From: Halobacteriovoraceae bacterium
GTDB taxonomy: Bacteria > Bdellovibrionota > Bacteriovoracia > Bacteriovoracales > Bacteriovoracaceae
Reading direction: 5' to 3'
Length of the DNA: 64,000 nucleotides
Assembly (NCBI GenBank): GCA_020635115.1
Contig: JACKAK010000012.1
Location: forward strand, 1 to 64,000
A program made the position numbers and the translations under genes. The notes below the pieces were generated by a model. The model was not told where the DNA came from and made no database searches. It saw only the letters and a list, made by a program, of their open reading frames with translations. Of this stretch, positions 18,461 through 27,398 are shown one piece after another. Within the stretch, counting starts at the first letter, position 1. The number at the start of each line of letters is the position of its first letter.

Positions 18461-18728
18461 GTCTATATATTCATATTTTCAATCTGTTGCAAGAAATGAC
18501 TCGTTTAATAGGCAGTACAGATACACTAAAACAAAAATAAATAATTCAAAGAAGATTTTTTAATTTAAAAGGAAAAAAATACATCTTTATAACTATTGGT
18601 AAATACATTGAGGTTCAATGAGAATCTCGCTCAACTTTAAGTAAAATTAGGACGATCAGACATCTGTAATCAATACTTCACTAATTATTGGTTATTTGCA
18701 AGACAAAGAGTTTGATACAATATTGATT

Positions 18729-20474
18729 ATGAAACATTTAATTTTGTTTTTAGCATTCATTCTAATTAGTTGTGGTAAGTCATCTATCAAAGTGAACCTA
18801 TTTTCTGATTTTGACAATTTTATAAATGTTGGATCACTATCAAGTATTTCTGTAAGTGCACAAAGAAGCTGGAGTGCTGTTGGACAAGAAAATCAAATTA
18901 CTATTTCTACCTTAGATCAATTTGGAAGGTTGTTTCATGACTCAGGTATAGCTTTTACGACCAACCTTACTGGCGGAACAAGTAAAGGTCATCTCAGTGT
19001 TATTACAGACGTTGGAGATGGGACTTATACAATGATTTACACGGGTGAAGTTATTGGAACTTCAGTTAATCTTGAAGTAAGTGTAAATGGTACAAGCATT
19101 TCAAATCATGATGTTAACTTAACTGTAAAAGAAGCTCGATTAGCTTTTACTGGAAAATCTTCGATGATTATTGCACCGAATTTTAGAGCGTTTAATGAAA
19201 TAGATGGTGGATTTACACTTGAAGGTAATTGTGATGTCGAGGCAGGTGAAGTTAAAATTTCAGGATTCATAACAAATACAGGAGATCTACTCACTCCATG
19301 TAATTCGGCAGGTGGTGGTACTTTTTCTATATTTATAAACTATTCTACAACTGAACCTCATTTTGGAAATTCTGCTAATCAGGTAATAAGTATTGTGTAT
19401 GCTACTCAGGATACCGCGATACAAACATATACAACTCTCTACAAATTTCAAAGCTCATCTCCACCACAATATTTAACAAATACAGCACAATTACAATCTA
19501 TTACCTGTAATGATTCAAACGTATTTTATATACTGGCAAATGATGTTGATGTACAAAGTGATACTTCACTAAGTACAAATAACTGGACACCAATTTGTGC
19601 AACAGTAACAGATAGTTTCCAAGGTTTGTTTGACGGTGGAGGTCACACTATTTCAAATGTTCACAATCGAGTAGGTGGAGGTAATCGTGGTCTGTTTGCC
19701 TCTACATCATCAGCATTTATATCAAATTTAAATATAGAAAGTATAAATATCGATGGTGATCTAAACGTTGGTGGACTAATTGGTAATGCATCCAGTGATT
19801 GTAGTGTGTATTATGTCAAAATCACAAGTGGATATATTTCAAGTTCTAGTGGAAATCTAGGGGGGCTAGTTGGATACAGAACTGATATAATTTACGGTTC
19901 AAGTTTTGAAGGAACTGTTTACTCTAATTATAAAAACAAAGTCGGCGGAATTGTAGGATATGCCTGGGGTAGTAGAATTTACAAATCAAAATCAAGTGGA
20001 TCTTTAGCTGGAGGTAATTGGGCCGGAGGAATTGTTGGTGATGATCCCAACTTTGTAATTGAGTGTTCAAGTAACATGGCCATAAATGGAACTGATTATT
20101 TGGGAGGACTTGTTGGTAGAGCACTAGGTGGAACAATACGAAACTCCTATTTTACAGGGGCCGTCATTGGGTTTAATTATATTGGAGGACTTGCAGGACA
20201 AATTTTAAGCACTCCAATAAATTCTTATTCATCTTCCTTTATTATTGTAAAAACCTCCAATGGAGGTCAATTGTGGGGAAGTATTATGATAGAACCTGAT
20301 GGATCAGAATCAACCTACTATAATAATTCTATTAATTGTGATGGTTGCGACATTTTTTATCCTTCCATGGAAAAAACAGATACCGAGCTAAAATCTAGAG
20401 ACACATTTGCAAACTGGAATTTCAATTCTATCTACAACATAGATGAAGGGGTATCATTTCCTTATCATCAATAA
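18729..20474 (+). CDS. Lipoprotein with Ig-like domain and GLUG repeats
   Basis: 581 residues. The start was set at ATG 18729, giving a lipoprotein signal ending in lipobox LISC (Cys about residue 15). Residues about 35-120 resemble an invasin/filamin-type Ig-like domain (NQITISTLDQFGRLF, DGTYTMIYTG). The second half contains GLUG-type repeats: GGLIGNAS, GGLVGYRT, GGIVGYAW, GGIVGDD, GGLVGRA, GGLAGQ. These are known from bacterial surface adhesin-like and peptidase proteins. A surface-exposed adhesive role is inferred. GGCC is sparse here (none seen in 19001-20000), unlike most neighbours, and may mark different ancestry. Confidence 0.75.
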   Translation: MKHLILFLAFILISCGKSSIKVNLFSDFDNFINVGSLSSISVSAQRSWSAVGQENQITISTLDQFGRLFHDSGIAFTTNLTGGTSKGHLSVITDVGDGTYTMIYTGEVIGTSVNLEVSVNGTSISNHDVNLTVKEARLAFTGKSSMIIAPNFRAFNEIDGGFTLEGNCDVEAGEVKISGFITNTGDLLTPCNSAGGGTFSIFINYSTTEPHFGNSANQVISIVYATQDTAIQTYTTLYKFQSSSPPQYLTNTAQLQSITCNDSNVFYILANDVDVQSDTSLSTNNWTPICATVTDSFQGLFDGGGHTISNVHNRVGGGNRGLFASTSSAFISNLNIESINIDGDLNVGGLIGNASSDCSVYYVKITSGYISSSSGNLGGLVGYRTDIIYGSSFEGTVYSNYKNKVGGIVGYAWGSRIYKSKSSGSLAGGNWAGGIVGDDPNFVIECSSNMAINGTDYLGGLVGRALGGTIRNSYFTGAVIGFNYIGGLAGQILSTPINSYSSSFIIVKTSNGGQLWGSIMIEPDGSESTYYNNSINCDGCDIFYPSMEKTDTELKSRDTFANWNFNSIYNIDEGVSFPYHQ

Positions 20475-20566
20475 TAATATTTCTCATTTTTCTCTTGCAC
20501 TCAAAAATTTGACCGACATGGAGTCATTTGATAAATTTTAACAGTCATTCTAGAAAGGAGAATATT

Positions 20567-20956
20567 TTGAGCTATTGTTTTACTAAAGTATTAAATTGTA
20601 GTTTTGAAGAAGCACGAGAAAAAGTCACACAACAACTTAAAGAAGAAGGTTTTGGTATTTTAACAGAAATCAACGTTCAAGCGACTCTAAAAAAGAAGCT
20701 AGATGTTGATTTTTATCGATATGAGATTCTTGGAGCTTGTAATCCTCAGATGGCCTATCAGGCCTTACAAGCGGAGGATAAAATTGGAACAATGTTACCT
20801 TGCAATGTTATCCTCCAACAAAAACAAGAAAATGCTGGTATTGAAGTTTCTGCAGTAGATCCAATGGCATCTATGGCCGCAATTCAAAATCCTTCTTTAG
20901 GAGATATTGCTGGAGAAGTTCAAGCAAAACTTAAACGTGTAATAGATTTATTGTAA
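20567..20956 (+). CDS. DUF302 family protein
   Basis: 129 residues. The pattern SFEEAREKVTQQLKEEGFGILTEINVQATLKKK followed by YEILGACNP and LPCNVILQQ is characteristic of DUF302, a small fold of unknown biochemical role. Start set at TTG 20567: AAAGGAG lies exactly 6 nt upstream. A longer frame from TTG 20528 would place the ribosome site inside the gene. It stands alone downstream of the GLUG lipoprotein. Confidence 0.85.
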   Translation: MSYCFTKVLNCSFEEAREKVTQQLKEEGFGILTEINVQATLKKKLDVDFYRYEILGACNPQMAYQALQAEDKIGTMLPCNVILQQKQENAGIEVSAVDPMASMAAIQNPSLGDIAGEVQAKLKRVIDLL

Positions 20957-21071
20957 TATGACTGATTTCAGATTTTTTTAGTATTTTACTTATAATATAT
21001 TGGAATTACTATTTTTTTTATCCTTAGGCCCTAGCAAAATCTGTCCGAATAGGTACTAGTTGAGGGCCAGA

Positions 21072-21743
21072 ATGGACAAATTAAAGAGAACTAAAAAACA
21101 AATAAAAAAAATATTAAGCAAAAGAATTTCTGCATTTATAATTGATTTATACGCCATCTCAATCATCTCAAAGTTACTTATTATTAACTACTTTGATTTT
21201 ATGAATAACATTTTTTTTATTACTCCAAACTCACATCAAATTAAAGCGGCCTTATCTTTGAGCTCTTTAAATTTTACAATGATGTTAATCGTTGGGCTCT
21301 CTTATTTTACAGGTTTTTTGTATTTCAACCATGGTCAAACACCTGGAAAATTGATTTTTCAATTACGCACATTTAGAACTGATGGGCCAGAATTATCATT
21401 TTTTCAATGTCTTTTAAGAACTGTGAGTTACTTTTTTAGCTACATGTCCGCTTTTGCTTTTATTTTTGCGTGGCCTACTTTTTTATCTAAAAACAATAGA
21501 GGTATTCCATGTATGATTTCAAATACATTTACAGATATTGAAAATTATTTTGAAGAAGTTGAAAAGTTAACTCAGTCTAGTAAAGTCAATGTGATTGATT
21601 TTCCTGTAGCAAATTTTATTTCATATCAATCTGCAGAAGGTTTGATATTAAATTCAAAAACAACGACTACTGAGGTTAAGCAAGATAATGTAATTTACCT
21701 TCCATACGTACCTACTGAAGATGAGAAAGACAAAGCGGCCTAA
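21072..21743 (+). CDS. RDD family membrane protein
   Basis: 223 residues. The RDD signature is present: RISAFIIDLY (Arg...Asp) in the first transmembrane helix and a following hydrophobic helix, then GQTPGKLIFQLRTF between helices 2 and 3, and a third helix near YFFSYMSAFAFIFAW. The last 70 residues are polar and cytoplasmic. RDD proteins are integral inner-membrane proteins of largely unknown function. ATG 21072 follows GAGG by 6 nt. The stop overlaps the convergent hydrolase stop by 4 bp. Confidence 0.85.
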   Translation: MDKLKRTKKQIKKILSKRISAFIIDLYAISIISKLLIINYFDFMNNIFFITPNSHQIKAALSLSSLNFTMMLIVGLSYFTGFLYFNHGQTPGKLIFQLRTFRTDGPELSFFQCLLRTVSYFFSYMSAFAFIFAWPTFLSKNNRGIPCMISNTFTDIENYFEEVEKLTQSSKVNVIDFPVANFISYQSAEGLILNSKTTTTEVKQDNVIYLPYVPTEDEKDKAA

Positions 21744-22609
21744 ATCTCAAGCAAAAATCTATTAATTAAATTCACGAATTCTTTTTGATTTTCAAAATGT
21801 GGGTAATGGGCCGATTTATCAACCAATAGTATATTTTCATTAACTTTACTTTCCATAATTTTATCATATTTCCCGTTAATCCATATTTTTGGTGATGGAA
21901 TGTGTTCAAAATCGATAGTTAGATTTGAAAATCGACTATAAAGATCTTTTCGAACTGTTTTAAAGACGAAATCATTGATTGGTGAATTAATTTCAGTTTG
22001 CAACTTAAAAACTCGATCTCGCACAATTTGATTGTACCAATAAAAATCATTTCGTTTTGGATTTTGATTAAAGTATGGCACAAGTTTTTCTGTAAGATTC
22101 CAAATTTCAGAAAGTTCTAAAAATTGTAATTCCTCTATTTTGGGGGTTTCAATTTCCGGAAATTCTCTATTCAAATATTCAATGTCTAGTATTAAGTTAT
22201 TTATTCTTGGAGTTAAAATTGACTGAGACGTTGATAAGAAAATTGAACCTAAATTCGTTTTGATTTTTTTTATAAAGTCGTTAAGAACTTTTGCACCATA
22301 ACTATGTCCCAAAATGACATTAATAAATATATTTTGGTCTTTAAGAAATGATATCAAATTGTTTAAATCATCAATATTTTCATTATGTGTTACTGTGGAT
22401 ACACATTTTGATCTCCCACAACCTCTTTGATCATATAAAACTAAATTAGCATTCAGTTCTTGAAATAAACTATATTGTTCTATCATTTGTTCAAGTATAG
22501 CACAATTGAGTCCTGGCCCTCCATGTATCCAGAGAAGATTAGGATAAGATTTATTTTTAACAAAAGTGGATATATATAAACTTTGATGTTCTAATATAGA
22601 TTTTTTCAT
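21740..22609 (-). CDS. Alpha/beta hydrolase (proline iminopeptidase-like)
   Basis: 289 residues. Oxyanion motif HGGPG (near residue 30), LVLYDQRGCGRSKC, nucleophile elbow GHSYGAK, and a late acid/His pair in WINGKYDKIM and SAHYPHFE. This is the S33 pattern, but the nucleophile context (GHSYG rather than GGSWG) and low overall agreement separate it from the genuine prolyl aminopeptidase at 28388-29326. There is no signal peptide. Substrate unknown. Confidence 0.75.
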   Translation of the reverse strand: MKKSILEHQSLYISTFVKNKSYPNLLWIHGGPGLNCAILEQMIEQYSLFQELNANLVLYDQRGCGRSKCVSTVTHNENIDDLNNLISFLKDQNIFINVILGHSYGAKVLNDFIKKIKTNLGSIFLSTSQSILTPRINNLILDIEYLNREFPEIETPKIEELQFLELSEIWNLTEKLVPYFNQNPKRNDFYWYNQIVRDRVFKLQTEINSPINDFVFKTVRKDLYSRFSNLTIDFEHIPSPKIWINGKYDKIMESKVNENILLVDKSAHYPHFENQKEFVNLINRFLLEI

Positions 22610-23220
22610 GAGTATTACAAATTACACCTTTTTAACATTCAATTTCTCAAAGAAGAATTAACCACAAGTTAATATTAACAAAGTGGACAGAATATTCAAA
22701 GGCAGCTTTATTATCAGAAAATAAATCTTTACGAGTTAAGTAACGAAATTATTATTTCTTTCATTTTTGATTTATTTTTTAACTTCTCCATTTATCGTAT
22801 TGAATTGTGATATTAAACGCAAATAGCAAGTTTAGTTTTATATCTGTTTGATCATCAGATTGCCCGAAGCACAATAATTTTTTGGAGCATATACACATTA
22901 TTTTCAGAGTTTATTTTTTTAAAGTCCCCAATATTAAGATTGGAGAAAAAAATCTCATATATCTATCTAGATTTTTAAGAAAGTTCGAATTTTAATTAGA
23001 GAAAATCGCAAAATTCACCACTAAAATAATCTACTTAAAAAATGAGCACAGTGTCAACTTTCGACCTTTTTTCCTATGATGAAAACACAATTTTGAAAAT
23101 AAATAATATTATGGAGACTAAAATAAATAAACTCCCCCCAACCATGCATGACCAGTCAAAATTAATCAAGTTCATCGAAATGAATAAAAATAAAATGAGA
23201 TAATATTGAGAATTATCTCA
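22610..23220. other. Intergenic region of 611 bp with one doubtful small frame
   Basis: AT-rich sequence between the start of the hydrolase gene and the end of aspS. The only open frame worth noting is 23042-23203 (+), 53 codons from ATG (MSTVSTFDLFSYDENT...), with no ribosome site. I could not find an RNA gene or a clear repeat beyond the aspS terminator at the right edge. It may be decayed coding DNA or a long leader of the hydrolase. Confidence 0.35.
23042..23203 (+). CDS. Possible small protein, 53 residues (doubtful)
   Basis: An ATG-to-TAA frame of 53 codons with a mixed, non-repetitive composition (starts MSTVSTFDLF, ends EMNKNKMR). It has no Shine-Dalgarno sequence and its stop lies in the stem of the aspS terminator. 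It is recorded because it is the only open frame of this size in a 611-bp gap. I did not recognise it. Confidence 0.2.
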   Translation: MSTVSTFDLFSYDENTILKINNIMETKINKLPPTMHDQSKLIKFIEMNKNKMR

Positions 23221-23222
23221 TT
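23194..23222 (-). terminator. Intrinsic terminator of aspS
   Basis: Perfect 11-bp inverted repeat AATGAGATAAT/ATTATCTCATT with a 7-nt loop, overlapping the aspS stop codon. On the minus strand it runs into TTTTATTTTTATT, a good T-rich tail. Confidence 0.65.
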
Positions 23223-25002
23223 ACTTAATCCACTTAAAATTAAGCTCCTTAATCTGTGGTTCAGATGGACGAGACGGTGCATCCGACATTAAATCTGTCG
23301 CAGAGGTTGTCTTTGGAAAAGCGATGACGTCTCTGATATTATTTGTTCCTACAAGTATCATCGTAACACGGTCGAGTCCAAGTGCAATTCCTCCATGAGG
23401 AGGTGTACCGTATCTTAGGGCCTCTATAAAAAAACCAAACTGATGTTGTACCTCTTCTTCGGTCATTCCAAGCAGCTCAAACATTCTTCTTTGTACACCT
23501 TGATCAAATATTCTTAAGGAGCCGCCACCAATTTCATGGCCATTACAAACAATATCATATGCCTCAGCATTGAGCTTTTTTATTTCTTCAGTACTACCAT
23601 TTAAAAAGACATCCAGTTTATCTCTCTTTGGCATAGTGAAAGGATGATGTTTTGCAAAGAATCTTTTTTCTCCCTCATCCCACTCGAAAAGAGGAAAATC
23701 ATTGACCCATAAAAATTTGTAACCTTCACAATGAAGTTTATATTTGTCACCAATATTTCGTCTTAAAGCATCTGCACAGTCATGTACGACTTGTTCATTT
23801 TTATCAGCAAAAAAGAGCCATGTTCCTTGATTATCTTTTCCTTCAATTCTTAGTGACTCAATTTTTTTATAGAGTTCATCGTCAATAAATTTTGAAATCC
23901 CACCACTTCTTTGTCCATTTTCTACTTTAAAAAAAGCAACTCCTTTGCCTCCAAATGGTGTCACAATATCCTTAAATGAATCAGTATCTTTTCTTGAAAA
24001 GTTAGCAATTTCAGCAGGAACAAAAAATGTTTTAATCAGACCACCTTGCTTGGCAACCTCATTAAATGTTGAAAAGCTAGATTCTTCAAAAAAAGCAGTC
24101 ACATTGCGATGCTCTAGTCCAAATCTGATATCTGGCTTATCTGAACCATATCTATCCATTGCTTCAGCATAACTCATGACCGGAACTTCAAAATTCTCAT
24201 CAAGACTATATACTTTCTTTACGATTGCAGTGGTTATATTTTTAATATATTCCTGAGTACAAAATGATACTTCAATATCGACTTGAGTAAACTCTGGCTG
24301 TCTATCGGCCCTTAAATCTTCATCTCTAAAACACTTAGTGATTTGAAAATATTTATCTGTTCCACCAATCATTAAGAGTTGTTTTAATGTTTGTGGAGAT
24401 TGTGGAAGTGCATAGACGTGTCCCGGATGGACACGACTAGGAACAAGGTAATCTCTTGCACCTTCAGGAGTTGATTTATAAAGAATTGGTGTTTCTACTT
24501 CAATAAAATCTTGTGCTCTAAGAGTTTGTCTAATTGCAAATGTTGCATCAGCTCTTTTTCTGAGAATATCTTGTAACTTTTGTGCTCTAAGATTTAAATA
24601 TCTATATTTTAGCTTTAAATCTTCAGTGGCCTCTATTTTACCTGTAGGTAAAAATGGCAAATTGTCTTTATCCGACAAGGATAAGATATTTAACTCGTTC
24701 ACTTCAATTTCAATTTCACCTGTGGCCATTTGTTTATTCAGTGCACTTTCAGGTCTTTTTCTGACTTTACCCTTGGCCTGTAATACTGACTCAAGTCCTA
24801 TCTGTCTTCTCTTATCATCAAGATCATTGTGAGAGTATTTGTCAAAACTTAACTGAATAAGTCCATATTTATCCCTTAGATCGATAAAATAGAGGCCACC
24901 AAGATTTCTCTCTTTGTTTACCCAACCGGTTAACTCCACAACTTGACCAACATTTTCCGCATTTAATTCCCCACAAGTATGGGTCCTCATTAAACCTTTC
25001 AT
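23221..25002 (-). CDS. aspS: Aspartyl-tRNA synthetase AspS
   Basis: 593 residues, the normal bacterial length including the GAD insertion domain (about 290-420). N-terminal OB fold (GWVNKERNLGGLYFIDLRD), class II motif 2 FRDEDLRADRQPEFTQVDIE, and motif 3 GIALGLDRVTMILVG. It charges tRNA-Asp. Whether it is discriminating or also forms Asp-tRNA-Asn cannot be decided by eye. GGGAG lies 9 nt before ATG 25002; an alternative ATG at 24990 (MRTHTCGEL) aligns with E. coli. Confidence 0.97.
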   Translation of the reverse strand: MKGLMRTHTCGELNAENVGQVVELTGWVNKERNLGGLYFIDLRDKYGLIQLSFDKYSHNDLDDKRRQIGLESVLQAKGKVRKRPESALNKQMATGEIEIEVNELNILSLSDKDNLPFLPTGKIEATEDLKLKYRYLNLRAQKLQDILRKRADATFAIRQTLRAQDFIEVETPILYKSTPEGARDYLVPSRVHPGHVYALPQSPQTLKQLLMIGGTDKYFQITKCFRDEDLRADRQPEFTQVDIEVSFCTQEYIKNITTAIVKKVYSLDENFEVPVMSYAEAMDRYGSDKPDIRFGLEHRNVTAFFEESSFSTFNEVAKQGGLIKTFFVPAEIANFSRKDTDSFKDIVTPFGGKGVAFFKVENGQRSGGISKFIDDELYKKIESLRIEGKDNQGTWLFFADKNEQVVHDCADALRRNIGDKYKLHCEGYKFLWVNDFPLFEWDEGEKRFFAKHHPFTMPKRDKLDVFLNGSTEEIKKLNAEAYDIVCNGHEIGGGSLRIFDQGVQRRMFELLGMTEEEVQHQFGFFIEALRYGTPPHGGIALGLDRVTMILVGTNNIRDVIAFPKTTSATDLMSDAPSRPSEPQIKELNFKWIK

Positions 25003-25053
25003 TTCAAAAAACTCCCGTTGTCAAAGATGACCACTTTAGACTATTTTAGTCCT

Positions 25054-25527
25054 ATGCGCAATTTACAAGTTTTTAGCATATTCGTCTTAAAAGGTCTTTT
25101 GATAAGTATGCTTTTTTCATCTAAGTTCTTTGCAAATACACTTGAAGGTTACTCAAAGCTAAGACTCAAAATTCAAAATACGACTCTCAACATTTATTTA
25201 GCAAAAACGCCACTTCAACATAAAAATGGTCTATCAAATGTAAAAAGGGATGAGCTTGAAAGAAATTCAGGGATGCTTTTTCAAGGCCAAGAAGATAGAG
25301 TGCGTCAATTTTGGATGTACCATACATTTTTCCCACTCGATATTATTTTTTTAGATGAAAAATTCAAGATTGTTTATATAGAAAAGAAAATCCCAAATTC
25401 TCCCCCAAACAGTAATCAAAAGGTTCCTGAGGCCAGGCCGACGTATTGTAGACATGTACTAGAGATTCCAAGCGACTTGGACCTTGCAAAATTTTTAACT
25501 ATAGGGATGGAACTTAAATTTTATTAA
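25054..25527 (+). CDS. Exported DUF192 protein
   Basis: 157 residues from ATG 25054, which gives a signal peptide (MRNLQVFSIFVLKG... ending near SKFFA). DUF192 landmarks: LAKTPLQHKNGLSNV, SGMLFQ, RQFWMYHTFFPLDIIFLDE, and ARPTYCRHVLEIP. The family is small and periplasmic or secreted, of unknown role. Earlier in-frame starts (ATG 25027, TTG 25018) are possible; none has a clear ribosome site. It is divergent from aspS and overlaps the FtsB-like gene stop by 4 bp. Confidence 0.8.
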   Translation: MRNLQVFSIFVLKGLLISMLFSSKFFANTLEGYSKLRLKIQNTTLNIYLAKTPLQHKNGLSNVKRDELERNSGMLFQGQEDRVRQFWMYHTFFPLDIIFLDEKFKIVYIEKKIPNSPPNSNQKVPEARPTYCRHVLEIPSDLDLAKFLTIGMELKFY

Positions 25528-26309
25528 TGCTCACCTGCAAACATAATAAGGTACTCATTTTGTGCAATAAATCCTAAATGATCACGAACAATTTTTTTCT
25601 GGTAGGTCTCATCGGTTGTGATTTTTTCAATTTCAGTAGTTATGATTAAATTGTCATCTTCAATACTTTTATAGACATTATCCCTTTGTAAAATAACACC
25701 TTTCTTTTTGTAGTAGTCTATTACTCCTCGGTCAGCAAACACTAGCCTAAAAAAAACAAAGGTACAGAAAAGCCAACCTGCTATAACCAGTTTTTCTATC
25801 CACTTTTCAGGTATTACATTTTTTGAATTTTTTTTAGTTATATAAACAGGACTCGCTGGCGCCTTTTTGCCTTTGCGAATTTCTCCAGCAAATTCAATTT
25901 CTCCTACTCTACCTACAGTTTTTCTAATATTATCAGCGACTTTGGAGAATCGATCAAAAAAACTTTTTTTGGGAATAGTTTTTTCAAGCATTGGCCTTTG
26001 AAAATTACTTTTAAATTGCGATCGTGTTCCTGGAAAAGAAGTTCTATGCGGCCTTATGGAATCATTTACTTTTGGAGGTAGTTTTGATTGATGAAGTTGA
26101 CGAGTAGAAGTTCTATGTGAATTAAATCTCATCGTTTTTTCAGTCAAATCTTGTGGCAATGGAGGAGGGGCAACTGGTGGCCTAGAGGGAGGAATGTTTT
26201 CCGTCCTACTGCGTTTAAGTTGTTTAGCTCTATTTCTTTCTATGGCCTTTCTCAATCTCTCACTGGAAATGGATTGGCCCACTTGTTGTTCTGTAGAATA
26301 GTTTTGCAA
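25524..26309 (-). CDS. FtsB/DivIC-like septum protein with long N-terminal extension
   Basis: 261 residues. The C-terminal third fits the FtsB/DivIC family: one transmembrane segment (about 174-191), then a short coiled-coil-like stretch (GVIDYYKKKGVILQRDN... IEDDNLIITTEIEKI) and LGFIAQNEYLIMF at the end. FtsB and DivIC are bitopic division proteins of only about 100-130 residues. Here about 170 residues of basic, Pro/Arg/Ser-rich, probably disordered cytoplasmic sequence are added (SRPPVAPPPLPQ near 42-53). TTG start at 26309 with AGGAAG 6 nt upstream. Family assignment is moderate. Confidence 0.65.
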   Translation of the reverse strand: MQNYSTEQQVGQSISSERLRKAIERNRAKQLKRSRTENIPPSRPPVAPPPLPQDLTEKTMRFNSHRTSTRQLHQSKLPPKVNDSIRPHRTSFPGTRSQFKSNFQRPMLEKTIPKKSFFDRFSKVADNIRKTVGRVGEIEFAGEIRKGKKAPASPVYITKKNSKNVIPEKWIEKLVIAGWLFCTFVFFRLVFADRGVIDYYKKKGVILQRDNVYKSIEDDNLIITTEIEKITTDETYQKKIVRDHLGFIAQNEYLIMFAGEH

Positions 26310-26430
26310 AATTTACTTCCTGTAAAAGAAAAACATCCTGTTATTCTCATTGTAAATGCTTTCTAAATTTTTTTCAAATAGATATAGAAACTACTGAACG
26401 CATTGCGCAATTCATAATTAATCATTTTTA

Positions 26431-27294
26431 CTATTTAGTCTTAAATCTGTGTATAGAATCACTTACTAGTTCTTGGATATCAATCCAAAAAGTTCTTGAA
26501 AAAGAAAGGGATCTTAGATAGTCGAAAAACTGCATATAGTCTTTCCCATACTGACTTTCAATTCCTTCGAGATTGTATTCACCTGCAATAAATACATTTC
26601 TAATTCCTTCAATGAGATTGTCTTGTGTATTTGATTCTAAAAGCAGGGTTTTTTCATCACAACTAAAACGAGCTAAAGTTGAAACATGATTAAGAAAGTC
26701 ATAAAATTTTTTAAATATTTCAATGGCCTTTTGTGGGCCACCAAGAGGACCTAGTTTTAAAAACTGGTCTTCACGTTGAACACCATGTGAAGTAAAAAAA
26801 ATATGGACTCCACTTTTTTTGGCATTCATCCACCAACTAAAACCAGGGTCACTGATATTGCAAACCATATCTTCCATGTAGGGAAAACGTTTATTAAGCA
26901 TATTTTGTTCGATGGCCCTGGCCTGTCTGACAGTTTCTGTTTCAAAATATGAAATACTTTCAAAGTCATTATCAGTTTCAATTCTTAGTTTTTTAATAAC
27001 TTTTTTATCTTCAAAGCTAAGTTTAAGATAGGTTTGATAAATACTGTTTGTGGGTAGACCTCTGACACAAAAAGTTCCGATTCTTTTATCCAATCGATAG
27101 ACCAGACCTGGCCCATTTGGTATTTGATTTCGATCGTCAACAATTTCGTTATTTTCTAGTTGCAAAAAATTTTGTTCAATTCTGGCCATTGTATTATTGT
27201 AATTTTCCGCACTATCAAAAGGATTATGTGAGGGCAGTTCATCGCTTAAGTCAATTGTAGTTTGAGCGAGTTTTGCCAAATCAAAAGAATCCAT
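26431..27294 (-). CDS. Conserved-looking hypothetical protein
   Basis: 287 residues, soluble, no signal peptide or transmembrane segment. Codon use is normal for the window and the frame is uninterrupted, so it is probably a real gene. Recognisable stretches are SDPGFSWWMNAKK, VHIFFTSHGVQRED and a Phe/Asp-rich C-terminus (MQFFDYLRSLSFSRTFWIDIQEL). I do not recognise the family. It stands between the FtsB-like gene and yihY on the same strand, with 121 bp to the former and 104 bp to the latter, so co-transcription is possible but not shown. Confidence 0.6.
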   Translation of the reverse strand: MDSFDLAKLAQTTIDLSDELPSHNPFDSAENYNNTMARIEQNFLQLENNEIVDDRNQIPNGPGLVYRLDKRIGTFCVRGLPTNSIYQTYLKLSFEDKKVIKKLRIETDNDFESISYFETETVRQARAIEQNMLNKRFPYMEDMVCNISDPGFSWWMNAKKSGVHIFFTSHGVQREDQFLKLGPLGGPQKAIEIFKKFYDFLNHVSTLARFSCDEKTLLLESNTQDNLIEGIRNVFIAGEYNLEGIESQYGKDYMQFFDYLRSLSFSRTFWIDIQELVSDSIHRFKTK

Positions 27295-27398
27295 TCTTTA
27301 TCCTTCTCAAGATGCTTTTTCCGTAAAGCATTGATTTGGTTTTAAATTATTTGTTGCACTTTATTAAGCTAAAGTACATCTATTATTCTATAAACTTG

